Positions 7,362-15,107 of a stretch of DNA of 53,593 nucleotides are shown here, piece by piece. Under the pieces are notes generated by a model. The model was not told where the DNA came from, ran no database searches, and worked only from the letters and a program-made list of their open reading frames with translations. Source of the DNA: a virus; the IMG/VR virus record IMGVR_UViG_3300007511_001472, positions 1-53,593 of that record. The stretch is one strand, 5' to 3'. The translations under genes were made by a program, and so were the position numbers. Position 1 is the stretch's first letter, and each line of letters begins with the position of its first letter.

Positions 7362-7695
7362 GGGTTTCGACAGGGTAAAAAAGAAGAATAGTGCAAGTAG
7401 TCAAACGTACCAGCAGACTTTAAATGCAGATACAAAACAATAATTGCTAATAATAATAACAATTTCGAATCTGTCCGCTTAGCGGCTTAATCGGGAGGTT
7501 GCTTAGGACCTTCTTTTCAATCTAAGCAAACAACAGACAAGTTGTAAAAATCAAAACCATCTAATGCAACAGGACGGTAAGCAATAGATTATAACCGTAT
7601 AGCTTTTCAGTTTGTGACTAAAACTGAATAAACTTGTGAATGACTTGAATTGTGATTTATCTTGGACGCCAGTTCGACTCTGGCCACCTCTACCA
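7352..7695 (+). ncRNA. ssrA: tmRNA (one-piece)
   Basis: This is a complete one-piece tmRNA of about 344 nt. The 5' end (GGGGGTG, followed by AAGGGTTTCGACAGGG) pairs with CACCTCT near the 3' end and gives the G3-U70 wobble recognised by alanyl-tRNA synthetase. A perfect 5-bp T arm (GCCAG/CTGGC) encloses TTCGACT, and CCA is encoded at 7693-7695. The tag frame runs 7446-7490 and reads ANNNNNFESVRLAA then stop; the LAA end is a typical proteolysis signal. tmRNA with SmpB frees stalled ribosomes and tags the unfinished protein. I see no smpB here, so host SmpB would be needed. Confidence 0.93.
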
Positions 7696-7744
7696 CTTAC
7701 ATAACAACAAAGCAGATTTATAACTCTGCAAAAACGAGAAAATA

Positions 7745-9643
7745 ATGACAAAAACACTTATAATCGCAGCACTGTTAACTTTGACAGGCTGTTTTAACTC
7801 TGACAATACCGATACCGTCCTCCCCGATGATCCTATTGAAACACAACCTATAGGAAGAATTGGCGGATTTGTTGAGGACCTTTCGGGGCAACCTCTATCG
7901 AATGTTTTGGTGTCCACCGAAACCGAAGTAGCTTACACCGCCGATGACGGCTCATATACGCTTGAAAATGTATCACCTGGCACTGACATCGTTATCAAGT
8001 TCACCAGGGCAGGCTATGCTTCAAACTATGAGGTTGTTGAACTGATTAGTTGGGAAACGGTAACTTCTAATACGTCTCTCATGAGCATTGGTGGCGTAGC
8101 AACTTTTAATAGTGCGGAAGCTTCACAAGTTACTCTTGATGATGTTACAGTAGACTTTCAGGCAAACAGCTTTATCGATGGAGATTCTGGAGCCCCTTAT
8201 ACTGGTAATGTGATGGTAGAGATTACTCATGTCGACCCCACTACTGATGAACTTGATGCTGCACCCCGAGATCTTTCTGCGATTGGCTCTGATGGCTCCT
8301 CACAGCTTGTATCTTATGGTATGGTTGATATAACTCTTTATGGTGTTGATGGAGAAATCTTAACAGTTAATCCAGACATGCCAGCAAACATTAAAATCCC
8401 AATTACTAATGGTAACCTAAATGAAGATTACCAGCTTTCCGTAGGTGACACCCAATCAACGTGGTCATTCAGTCCTGAGCGAGGTATTTGGGTTGAAGAA
8501 TCTGTAGGAACTATCACTGGTGATGAAAACGGTCTTTTCTTTACCTTTGAAGCGCCTCATTTCTCATGGTGGAACTGCGATCAAGGATTTGTACCTTCAT
8601 GTGCATCAGGACGCGTCATTGATTTTGTCGGTTTCCCAGTTAGAAGCGCCGAGGTTACCTGCGCCGGCGGACAAACAACGTCTACAGTCACCACTGATGA
8701 GGACGGCTATTACGTTTGTTCTGTGATGGTCGGTGACTATGTTAGCTTTACTGGCAGCACTTTTGTAGGCGGCCGCGACTGGCACAAGACGAAGGGAGCA
8801 ATCTTTATGGACAGCGAGGGCTCCTCTGCAGCAGATTGTGAACCCATCCCAGATATCCAAATTGATGTTTGTCGTATTGCCGGCGCCGTTAATGTGGAGA
8901 ATTACGAGGCTAGTCTTAGTGAAGACAGTTCAGAAACAGTAGCAGCTGATGGCTTGTCCGCAGTCTTTTGGGAACCACCCGGAGACATCTCATATTGTAA
9001 TAATCCGCTTGATTCATTGCAAGTTGGCGAATGCTGGTCAGGTACTAATGATGAAATAATCTCTAACTATCCCGAAAGCTCATGGCCTGGAATTCCAGCC
9101 TCTGCTCGCTCTGCAGGACTTTGGTTTGAAGTTTCTAATGCGCACGGATCTTATCGTATGGAAAGAACTCTTCAGGGAGTACTCCCCTTCTATGCATGGC
9201 AAACTCATAGCGATGAAAATGGAGATATTGTTACGGATAGACCCGAGTTTAACCAAGGAGACCTTCTTGCTGTCTCTGCAGCCGGTGATTCCGGGGCTTA
9301 TTTTGGTCCCTGGGCTGTCGCTGACATCGCAGAGATACCTAGCCAAGTATTCTTCTCTAGCAACAGTCTGACGGCAACTGGTGGCAATCTATTAGTAGAC
9401 TATGCCAATGCTAGCGGAGACGATGTTTTCTTCGCCGCCGCAGCAGGTGATGAACAAGTACTTTGTAGATTTGAAGACGCTGGCGCATTTAGTGTGCCGG
9501 CACATGCATTGTCAGGCTTGCCTGCAGGCTTCGGTGGAGCATCTGTCTTTAATCTGTCGCTGGAGCTAGCACCCGGACCAGATGGGCTGCCTATCTATAC
9601 ACAAATATACTCTGGACAATCTGTATCTCTCTCAATTGAATAA
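7745..9643 (+). CDS. Large secreted lipoprotein with carboxypeptidase-regulatory-like domain
   Basis: A 632-residue protein with a lipoprotein signal peptide (lipobox LTGC, Cys16). The residue after the Cys is Phe rather than Asp, so by the E. coli Lol rule it should reach the outer membrane. Residues about 38-100 form a carboxypeptidase-regulatory-like beta sandwich (FVEDLSGQPLSNVLVSTETE, then DDGSYTLENVSPG). A second such unit appears near 295-340 (GRVIDFVGFPVRSAEVTC). The rest is beta-rich with many acidic residues and scattered cysteines. The style is bacterial rather than phage-structural. A plausible role is altering the infected cell surface or blocking superinfection. It starts 49 bases after the tmRNA. 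Confidence 0.75.
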   Translation: MTKTLIIAALLTLTGCFNSDNTDTVLPDDPIETQPIGRIGGFVEDLSGQPLSNVLVSTETEVAYTADDGSYTLENVSPGTDIVIKFTRAGYASNYEVVELISWETVTSNTSLMSIGGVATFNSAEASQVTLDDVTVDFQANSFIDGDSGAPYTGNVMVEITHVDPTTDELDAAPRDLSAIGSDGSSQLVSYGMVDITLYGVDGEILTVNPDMPANIKIPITNGNLNEDYQLSVGDTQSTWSFSPERGIWVEESVGTITGDENGLFFTFEAPHFSWWNCDQGFVPSCASGRVIDFVGFPVRSAEVTCAGGQTTSTVTTDEDGYYVCSVMVGDYVSFTGSTFVGGRDWHKTKGAIFMDSEGSSAADCEPIPDIQIDVCRIAGAVNVENYEASLSEDSSETVAADGLSAVFWEPPGDISYCNNPLDSLQVGECWSGTNDEIISNYPESSWPGIPASARSAGLWFEVSNAHGSYRMERTLQGVLPFYAWQTHSDENGDIVTDRPEFNQGDLLAVSAAGDSGAYFGPWAVADIAEIPSQVFFSSNSLTATGGNLLVDYANASGDDVFFAAAAGDEQVLCRFEDAGAFSVPAHALSGLPAGFGGASVFNLSLELAPGPDGLPIYTQIYSGQSVSLSIE

Positions 9644-9656
9644 ATATTAAAAAATA

Positions 9657-9684
9657 TTGCGCTTGCTTCGTGGAGTGGTATAAC
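9657..9684 (+). promoter_or_regulatory. Sigma70-like promoter for 9703
   Basis: TTGCGC (9657-9662) and TATAAC (9679-9684) are separated by 16 bases in the 59-base gap after the lipoprotein gene. A start site near 9691 and AGGAAG before the ATG at 9703 fit. This is a host-type promoter. Confidence 0.5.
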
Positions 9685-9702
9685 TACTATAGGAAGTAAA
9701 AA

Positions 9703-10371
9703 ATGAAAAGACTAATAATATCAGACATTCATATTGGAAGTAGATATTACAAAGCGGATCAAGTGAAAGCTTTATTGCAGACGATCAAGTATGATCAGTT
9801 AATCCTAAATGGAGACATACTCGATCTTATAAAAGTGCCCATCTTTACGGATCGGGCACTTTGTCTTTTAAAGGCGATAGATCCCTCGAAAGAAATAATA
9901 TATGTTGTAGGTAACCATGATATATTATTTAAGGGGTTCGTAGGAAATTCTATTGGTCCCGTTAAGTTTGTGAACTCATACGAGTTTGAAGAAAAAGGTA
10001 GAACATTTAGAGTAGAACATGGTGACGCTTACGATAAGGGCTGGATTAAAGATAGCTTCTGGATAAAGCTTTTGTCCCTCGTTCAGAACTCTATAGAGAA
10101 TTACTTTAATATTGATTTAACATCTTGGTACGTTTCGCGTAAAATAAAAAAGCGCAAACTAAAAAGAATTTGGGATTTACTAGATGCAAATAGCGACGTT
10201 GATGTTATAATATTAGGACACACACATATCCCAGAGGCAGTTATATGGGTTAATGAAAGGGAAGAGATAAAAACCTATATTAATTGCGGAGATTGGGTAT
10301 CACATACTTCATATGTGTTAATCGACGATGGGGTTGCTCGCTTAAAAGAATGGAAACCATCAAGAAGCTAA
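9703..10371 (+). CDS. Calcineurin-like metallophosphoesterase (LpxH-like)
   Basis: This 222-residue enzyme carries the dinuclear-metal phosphoesterase motifs in order: SDIHIGS (D8, H10), NGDILD (about 35-40), VGNHD (about 70), VEHGDAYDKGW (about 105) and LGHTHIP (about 171). The His-Gly-Asp element followed by another Asp, and the small size, point to UDP-2,3-diacylglucosamine hydrolase (LpxH)-like members acting on lipid A precursors. Other phosphodiesterases share the fold. The surrounding lipoproteins and the sugar operon make an envelope substrate attractive, but that is inference. Confidence 0.8.
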   Translation: MKRLIISDIHIGSRYYKADQVKALLQTIKYDQLILNGDILDLIKVPIFTDRALCLLKAIDPSKEIIYVVGNHDILFKGFVGNSIGPVKFVNSYEFEEKGRTFRVEHGDAYDKGWIKDSFWIKLLSLVQNSIENYFNIDLTSWYVSRKIKKRKLKRIWDLLDANSDVDVIILGHTHIPEAVIWVNEREEIKTYINCGDWVSHTSYVLIDDGVARLKEWKPSRS

Positions 10372-10595
10372 AGAAAGATATATCAGTCGGCGATTTGGTG
10401 CGCTTGCGTACCCGAAAGAAGACAGCTAGGAAATCTATAGCAATTGTATTAGAGCTTATAGATCCAGATGATTTTAAACGTAAAGAAGAAAATACAATTT
10501 GGTTAAACTATGCATATAAGGTCCATTCCAAGGGAAAGATCTTATATATTTCCTCTGGACAAATTGAATGTGTCCTAAGTAGTGGCGCCCCATGA
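10350..10595 (+). CDS. SH3-like small beta-barrel protein
   Basis: An 81-residue protein starting at ATG 10350 inside the end of the phosphoesterase gene (22-base overlap). The upstream in-frame ATG at 10284 would overlap far more and add unlike sequence. The pattern DISVGDLVRLRTRKK ... SIAIVLELI ... GKILYISSGQIECV suggests a five-strand SH3-like barrel, similar to the 1924 and 10592 products. Function unknown. Confidence 0.55.
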   Translation: METIKKLKKDISVGDLVRLRTRKKTARKSIAIVLELIDPDDFKRKEENTIWLNYAYKVHSKGKILYISSGQIECVLSSGAP

Positions 10596-10798
10596 AGGTT
10601 TATGATTATAAAATCGATGATTGGGTGATTTACAGACCACAGGGAAATACTTATGAACATATACCAGAAAATAGGTGTGTTATTTTAGAGGTCTTATATG
10701 ATGATCCGTTTTATGATTACAAAATTTTTATCGACGTACGTGGGATTATTAGAAATGTCCGGGAAAGCGACTTGTTTCCTTACGAACAAACTAAATAA
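10592..10798 (+). CDS. SH3-like small protein
   Basis: A 68-residue protein whose ATG overlaps the previous stop (ATGA). It opens with YDYKIDDWVIYRPQGNTYE and continues with NRCVILEVLYDDPFYDYKI, again a small barrel pattern, and has many aromatic and acidic residues. Together with 10350 it forms a pair of adjacent small barrels that may act as a complex. I recognise no specific family. Confidence 0.55.
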   Translation: MKVYDYKIDDWVIYRPQGNTYEHIPENRCVILEVLYDDPFYDYKIFIDVRGIIRNVRESDLFPYEQTK

Positions 10799-10865
10799 TA
10801 TAGAAGAGCCCCCTTTTAGGTGCCCCTGCTGCGGGTACACGCCGTGCGACTGTGATGACCATTAA
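10755..10865 (+). CDS. Cys-rich zinc-binding microprotein
   Basis: A 36-residue frame from ATG 10755 to TAA 10863-10865. Its C-terminal half reads RCPCCGYTPCDCDDH: CPCC plus CDC and a final His offer enough ligands for one zinc ion. The frame overlaps the end of the 10592 gene and the start of the 10852 gene in another phase. There is no clear Shine-Dalgarno sequence, and translation may follow from the upstream gene. The compact Cys pattern is unlikely by chance and is the main evidence. Confidence 0.45.
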   Translation: MSGKATCFLTNKLNNIEEPPFRCPCCGYTPCDCDDH

Positions 10866-11769
10866 AGAAAACAAAATACTGAAAACACTAACATCATTTT
10901 TAATGATGTGTATGGTTTTCCTATCGTGTTCTCCAGATTATGGTGTAAAGTATGATCTCATAGAAGAGATACAACCAACCACAGTGGTGATAGATTCTTT
11001 TCTGCAGCGCTCTCCCCCAGAGCATCTAGACGTTTTAATAATACTTGATACATCCGGTTCGATGAATGATAACTATGATAGTGTTAGTGCGGGCGTAGAA
11101 CTTTTAAGAGCAGACATTGAAAAGCTCACTTCCGATTATAAAATTGGATATATCAACACCAGTCTTCGCGAACCTTATTTTAATGGACCTTACGATCAAA
11201 ATAGTTCTGTTCTTGACATGCTTATGGCACCGTATACTTTGGGAAATGATAGTACAGAAGAAGCATTCGCAGCCATGTACGAGTTTACAACACAGACCCC
11301 TGAAGGTACCGATTTCTTCCGCGATGGTGCTGACAAATTATTTATTTTTGTTTCCGATGAAGATGAGCAGAGTGCAATACCGACAAACATATTCCATGAC
11401 TGGTTAATGTCAGAGTTTTCTGAAGTACAGCAAGACGCTGTTACCATTGTTCTCACTGAGGACTCTATGTGTGATAGTGCCTACACTGCTATGATAGGTA
11501 CAAAATATATAGAACTTTCAACTCGATTTTATAAAGAAGCGGTTGACCTCTGCAGCGATTGGAGCCTATGGCTAGCCGACAGCACTTTTCTTGTTGGAAT
11601 AGTGGATGAAATACCACTAACGAGAATACCGGTTATAGAAAGTCTTGTAGTTTATTTAAATGGCACAGAGATTACAGAGTGGAACTATGATGCCGCAGCA
11701 AATATGATTCTACTAGACTTTGAGCCATCCCCCGGCGATTTAATCGAAGTGGGTTATGTTATTCTATAA
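10852..11769 (+). CDS. Lipoprotein with von Willebrand factor A domain
   Basis: This 305-residue protein starts at GTG 10852 or ATG 10855. A signal peptide ends in the lipobox VFLSC (Cys26); Ser follows the Cys, so outer-membrane sorting is expected. A von Willebrand A domain begins near residue 60 with VLIILDTSGSM, the D-x-S-x-S metal-ion adhesion site (D66, S68, S70), and FIFVSDEDEQS comes later. Such domains bind protein partners through a divalent metal. The C-terminal ~50 residues look like a separate beta domain (IESLVVYLNGTEITEWNYD). A phage gene with this design probably changes the host surface, perhaps to shield receptors. Confidence 0.8.
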   Translation: MMTIKENKILKTLTSFLMMCMVFLSCSPDYGVKYDLIEEIQPTTVVIDSFLQRSPPEHLDVLIILDTSGSMNDNYDSVSAGVELLRADIEKLTSDYKIGYINTSLREPYFNGPYDQNSSVLDMLMAPYTLGNDSTEEAFAAMYEFTTQTPEGTDFFRDGADKLFIFVSDEDEQSAIPTNIFHDWLMSEFSEVQQDAVTIVLTEDSMCDSAYTAMIGTKYIELSTRFYKEAVDLCSDWSLWLADSTFLVGIVDEIPLTRIPVIESLVVYLNGTEITEWNYDAAANMILLDFEPSPGDLIEVGYVIL

Positions 11770-11825
11770 AGCGCTCGCTTTGAAACAATTTAAATTACTA
11801 CTAATTATATTTTAAGGAGTATAAA

Positions 11826-12320
11826 ATGGCAATCCATAGGGATATGATTGACAAGAAAAAAGAAGAAAAACCTACTGTAATGGTTTCTGGTGGTTTTGAT
11901 CCGGTTCACGCTGGGCACATAAAATTAATTAGAGCCGCGGCAGAGCATGGTAAAGTAATTGTGATCGCCAATTCTGACGAATGGTTATTTCGCAAAAAGG
12001 GTTTTGTGTTTATGGACTTTGAGGCCCGGGCCCTGATATTAAACGCTATCAAAGGTGTTATACTGGTTGATTCTGTAAATGATAGCGATGGCACTGTTTG
12101 CGAAGCAATCCGTCGACATAAACCAACATTTTTCGCTAATGGTGGAGACCGCGGCCGCGACAACACGCCCGAGCAGCATGTGTGCGAGGAACTCGGAGTT
12201 AAACTTTTGTGGAGCATCGGCGGTGACAAAAAATTAGCAAGTTCATCAGACTTGGTAGAAAATGTCCGACAATTTGAAACACCACCCCACAGATATACCT
12301 CCAAGGTGTCAGAAAAATAA
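11826..12320 (+). CDS. Cytidylyltransferase-like nucleotidyltransferase (RfaE2-type)
   Basis: This 164-residue enzyme has VSGGFDPVHAGHIKLI at residues 20-35 with the HxGH motif (28-31), then ANGGDRGRDNTPE near 100 and LASSSDLV near 140 in the place of the ISSTxI loop. The family joins a nucleotide to a phosphorylated small molecule, as in HldE/RfaE2, TagD and PanC-like enzymes. It is one of three HxGH enzymes in this window (with 3638 and 35650). AAGGAG precedes the ATG. The substrate may be a sugar phosphate for the downstream glycan locus, which I infer from context. Confidence 0.75.
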   Translation: MAIHRDMIDKKKEEKPTVMVSGGFDPVHAGHIKLIRAAAEHGKVIVIANSDEWLFRKKGFVFMDFEARALILNAIKGVILVDSVNDSDGTVCEAIRRHKPTFFANGGDRGRDNTPEQHVCEELGVKLLWSIGGDKKLASSSDLVENVRQFETPPHRYTSKVSEK

Positions 12321-12352
12321 AAGAAAACGTCAACTGGAGCCCTAACTATAGT

Positions 12353-12871
12353 ATGGGACACTCTACTTTGACTCTGAAACTCGATGCGTCATACCGTCCG
12401 ATAGGGGTGATTGATGCGGTTGAGGCTTTTGTTTTGTGTCTTGTCGGCAAAGCCACTCCCGTTGAAAATTACGGGAAAAAGATAAACACCGTAAATAAGA
12501 GTTTTACACTACCAGCTGTCATCGTCTTACACAGAGTTATAAAATTTAGGTTATATAACTTAACACCAAATCGAAGAAACATTTTATTGAGAGACAATAA
12601 CCAGTGTCAATATTGTCGACAAATGTTTCCTCCTCTTGAACTAACACTAGATCACATAGTGCCGAAGTCTCTCGGAGGAACCAATACGTGGCTAAACTTG
12701 GTAGCGGCATGTAAATCATGCAACCAGAAGAAAGGAAATAAACTTTTAAGAGACACGGCAATGACCTTATTACGAAAGCCATACTCACCAAAATACAGCA
12801 TTTTTACGTCTATGTTAAATGATAAACAAGTATCAGATTTGTGGTCTGATTATTTGTGGGAAAAAAGTTGA
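12353..12871 (+). CDS. HNH endonuclease
   Basis: This 172-residue protein has a full HNH core: CQYC, then LTLDHIVPKSLGG, an Asn (WLNLVAAC) and CKSCNQKKGN, so two CxxC pairs frame the His-Asn catalytic elements (about residues 83-128). It is free-standing and close in layout to HNH proteins encoded beside phage and bacterial genes. It may cut host or competing phage DNA, act in packaging, or home. The neighbours are intact, so it has not interrupted a gene. The N-terminal 70 residues are of no known family. Confidence 0.85.
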   Translation: MGHSTLTLKLDASYRPIGVIDAVEAFVLCLVGKATPVENYGKKINTVNKSFTLPAVIVLHRVIKFRLYNLTPNRRNILLRDNNQCQYCRQMFPPLELTLDHIVPKSLGGTNTWLNLVAACKSCNQKKGNKLLRDTAMTLLRKPYSPKYSIFTSMLNDKQVSDLWSDYLWEKS

Positions 12872-12896
12872 CACAACAGTTCTCCCATGTTAAAAT
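12868..12896 (+). promoter_or_regulatory. Strong sigma70-like promoter for 12924
   Basis: TTGACA (12868-12873), a 17-base spacer and TAAAAT (12891-12896) form a near-consensus promoter. It overlaps the stop of the HNH gene. AAGGAG lies before the ATG at 12924. This is one of the best host-type promoters in the window and probably an early one. Confidence 0.75.
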
Positions 12897-12923
12897 AACA
12901 TTATACTTTATAAAGGAGAACAA

Positions 12924-13412
12924 ATGAGTATAATCAACAAAATCAAAAACCTAAACCTTTCAAACGACACTCAAGTTACGTTGAGCTATGAAGAAGCATG
13001 CGATGTATTTGTACATAATGAAACAGCAATCGATACGGCACTGTCCGATACTGATGTGATTTCAACGCTAGCAGAACTAATCACAGAGCACCCGAAACTG
13101 AATGTGTTCACTATCTACGGATCAGATACCGACGGAATTCTAAACCACTTGCGTACCGAGGGCTTTCTCGATGATTATCAGCGCGGCGATTTTGAATTCA
13201 CGGATTATGTAACTGAAGTATTAACTGAGAACTTCTATGATCAAGATTTTGTAGATTCTTCTGTTCGTGCATACGATTATAAGCGCGGAGAATGCACTTT
13301 ATCAACGCAAGTATTGACAACCGTCGGCGAAATACTGTCAGAAGAGTATATTTCTTTGTCCCCTTGGACTGTCAGCGTACCCACGGAAAATGGTACCCTG
13401 ACATTTAACTAG
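12924..13412 (+). CDS. Hypothetical acidic protein under a strong promoter
   Basis: A 162-residue acidic protein (for example LSYEEACDVFVHNETAIDT and VTEVLTENFYDQDFVDSSV) with no motif I know. Its own near-consensus promoter, good ribosome site and early-type setting suggest a host-takeover or protective role, as for other small acidic early phage proteins, but this is inference. It is followed by the structured non-coding stretch and tRNA-Thr. Confidence 0.6.
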   Translation: MSIINKIKNLNLSNDTQVTLSYEEACDVFVHNETAIDTALSDTDVISTLAELITEHPKLNVFTIYGSDTDGILNHLRTEGFLDDYQRGDFEFTDYVTEVLTENFYDQDFVDSSVRAYDYKRGECTLSTQVLTTVGEILSEEYISLSPWTVSVPTENGTLTFN

Positions 13413-13516
13413 CCACCGCGTCCGCTGCACCGTCGGGTAAATAATAACGGTGCGTGGCTGCCGAACGTCACGCAGGCAGGGGTTTGTGGTTTCCTGAGAC
13501 GTCGAAAACCACTTTA
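13413..13516 (+). ncRNA. Structured intergenic RNA candidate (three hairpins)
   Basis: The 104 bases between the 12924 gene and tRNA-Thr hold three consecutive inverted repeats: GCACCGT/ACGGTGC (13427-13433 with 13447-13453), CTGCC/GGCAG (13458-13462 with 13475-13479) and GTGGTTT/AAACCAC (13486-13492 with 13506-13512). The stretch is richer in G and C than its surroundings. GGGG at 13479-13482 could also pair with the CCCC of the tRNA acceptor strand. It may be a small RNA, a tRNA-processing leader or a terminator-like element; there is no T tract. I do not recognise a known RNA family. Confidence 0.4.
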
Positions 13517-13591
13517 GCCCCTATAGTTTATCTGGTAAAACAGCGGATTTGTAACCCGCAGTGCTTTGTTCAAGTCAAGGTGGGGGCACCA
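13517..13591 (+). tRNA. tRNA-Thr (anticodon UGU)
   Basis: A 75-base cloverleaf. Acceptor strands GCCCCTA (13517-13523) and TGGGGGC (13581-13587) pair with one G-T wobble. The loop TTTGTAA gives anticodon TGT, and the T loop is TTCAAGT. CCA is encoded at 13589-13591. The anticodon stem GCGGA/CCCGC has one A-C mismatch. The tRNA reads ACA codons and probably other ACN. Confidence 0.85.
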
Positions 13592-13631
13592 TTATGGTGT
13601 GATATAAAAGAAGATTTGTTTGAGTAAGAGA

Positions 13632-13639
13632 CTATTTAT
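13632..13639 (+). promoter_or_regulatory. CTATTTAT motif upstream of phoH-like gene
   Basis: CTATTTATC lies in the 75-base gap after the tRNA, 35 bases ahead of the ATG at 13667, the same spacing as the copy before 921. It is one of the intergenic copies of the candidate phage promoter motif. Confidence 0.4.
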
Positions 13640-13666
13640 CGATAGTACCCTTGAATGTAGGATTAC

Positions 13667-15022
13667 ATGAGCAAAAAGAAGAATTATGTATTAGACACCA
13701 GCGTCTATTTAACGGACGCAGAAGCAATATACAAGTTTAGCAATCATGATATTTTTATACCCCTTAAGGTATTAGAAGAAATTGATAAGCATAAAAAGCG
13801 ACAAGATTCTGTCGGAGTCAATGCGCGCCGTATAATCCGTATCCTCGACGAAATCCGGACCCGCGGGAATCTTAACACAGGTGTGAGGATTGAAAAGGGG
13901 AAAGGGTTAGTAACAGTGATGTCTTATTCCTGTGTAACTTCTTCTATCTCCTTTCCCCCGGATCTAGATCTTCGAGTGCCCGATCATGTTATAATCGCCA
14001 CAGCACAAGCGATCATAACCAAAGAACACCTTAAAGAATCAAAGCGAACACCCAGAGAGACGATTTTAGTCTCTCGTGATATCAACATGAGGGTTATTTG
14101 TGATTCGATTGGAATAAAGTCAGAAGATTATAATACAGATAAAGCGTTGGAAAGCTCGGCAGAGTTATATCAGGGGTTCGCAGAACATCTTGTCGATGAT
14201 GCTGTGATCGATCGATTCTACAATGACGAAGATGTATTTATTTCTGATAGTGAAATGGAAACCGAGTGGTATCCAAACCAATATGTTATGATGGTTTCTA
14301 ACGCTAATCCTAAAAAGACAGCCTTGGCGCGTTTTAGAGATATTCACAGCCCCCTTCGGAAAGTTATTCACGCAGCAATACCAGACTGGAAAATCAAGTC
14401 TCGCAACAAAGAACAAGCTTTCGCCATCGATCTTTTATTAAATCCGGACGTAAAGGTCGTCTCTCTTGTCGGAATGGCTGGGAGTGGTAAGACCCTTCTT
14501 GCCATAGCAGCCGGACTACAACAGACCATAGGGCTCCGGGAAAACCCATATACACGTATGATTGTCTCGCGCCCTGTCCAACCGCTGGGAAAGGACATAG
14601 GATTCCTTCCGGGCACAGTGGATGAGAAAATGCTTCCATGGCTTATGCCGATTCAAGATAATCTTAAGTTCTTGATGGGAGATAAAGCGTCGGTTGAGAT
14701 GTATATGGAGAAAGGCAAGATTGAAATCGAAGCTCTTACATATATTCGTGGTCGCTCGATTGCAAATGCGTTCATGATTATTGACGAAGCTCAAAACCTT
14801 ACCATGCACGAGATTAAAACAATTATCACACGCGTCGGAGACGGAACCAAGGTGATACTCACAGGTGATATTGAACAGATTGACAATATTTATGTCAATG
14901 AAACATCAAATGGGCTCGCTCATGCAGTGGAAAAGTTTAAAGAGTTTCCAATTGCAGGGCATGTTACATTTAAAAAGGGTGAAAGAAGCGAAGTTGCGAC
15001 GATGGCAGCTAAGGTTTTATAG
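13667..15022 (+). CDS. phoH: PIN domain-PhoH ATPase
   Basis: This 451-residue protein fuses an N-terminal PIN nuclease domain (VLDTSVYL with Asp10; FIPLKVLEEIDKHKK) to a C-terminal PhoH ATPase. Walker A is GMAGSGKT near 270 and Walker B is FMIIDEAQN near 368, followed by an Ile-Leu-Thr-Gly-Asp sensor segment. The layout matches PhoH2-type proteins, which combine RNA helicase and ribonuclease activities in bacteria. PhoH-type genes are common in marine phages, where a link to phosphate stress has been proposed but not proved. A CTATTTAT motif precedes it. Confidence 0.9.
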   Translation: MSKKKNYVLDTSVYLTDAEAIYKFSNHDIFIPLKVLEEIDKHKKRQDSVGVNARRIIRILDEIRTRGNLNTGVRIEKGKGLVTVMSYSCVTSSISFPPDLDLRVPDHVIIATAQAIITKEHLKESKRTPRETILVSRDINMRVICDSIGIKSEDYNTDKALESSAELYQGFAEHLVDDAVIDRFYNDEDVFISDSEMETEWYPNQYVMMVSNANPKKTALARFRDIHSPLRKVIHAAIPDWKIKSRNKEQAFAIDLLLNPDVKVVSLVGMAGSGKTLLAIAAGLQQTIGLRENPYTRMIVSRPVQPLGKDIGFLPGTVDEKMLPWLMPIQDNLKFLMGDKASVEMYMEKGKIEIEALTYIRGRSIANAFMIIDEAQNLTMHEIKTIITRVGDGTKVILTGDIEQIDNIYVNETSNGLAHAVEKFKEFPIAGHVTFKKGERSEVATMAAKVL

Positions 15023-15060
15023 ATAATTCACCCACCGATTAATATATTTAATAAATATAC

Positions 15061-15088
15061 TTGCAAATAAGATTTAATGTGTTATACT
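15061..15088 (+). promoter_or_regulatory. Sigma70-like promoter for 15108
   Basis: TTGCAA (15061-15066) and TATACT (15083-15088) are separated by 16 bases in the 85-base gap after the PhoH gene. AGGAGC follows before the ATG at 15108. This fits a host-type promoter. Confidence 0.6.
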
Positions 15089-15107
15089 ATTAATAGGAGC
15101 AAATAAC

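Noticed and set aside
7352-7695. The tmRNA as a host attachment site for an integrated element
   Set aside because: Phage-type genes lie on both sides, no integrase or second ssrA fragment is visible, and the T4-like baseplate and late-sigma genes point to a virulent phage.
11768-11781. A small inverted repeat (AAAGC/GCTTT) after the von Willebrand lipoprotein gene as a terminator
   Set aside because: The stem is only five pairs and no T tract follows.
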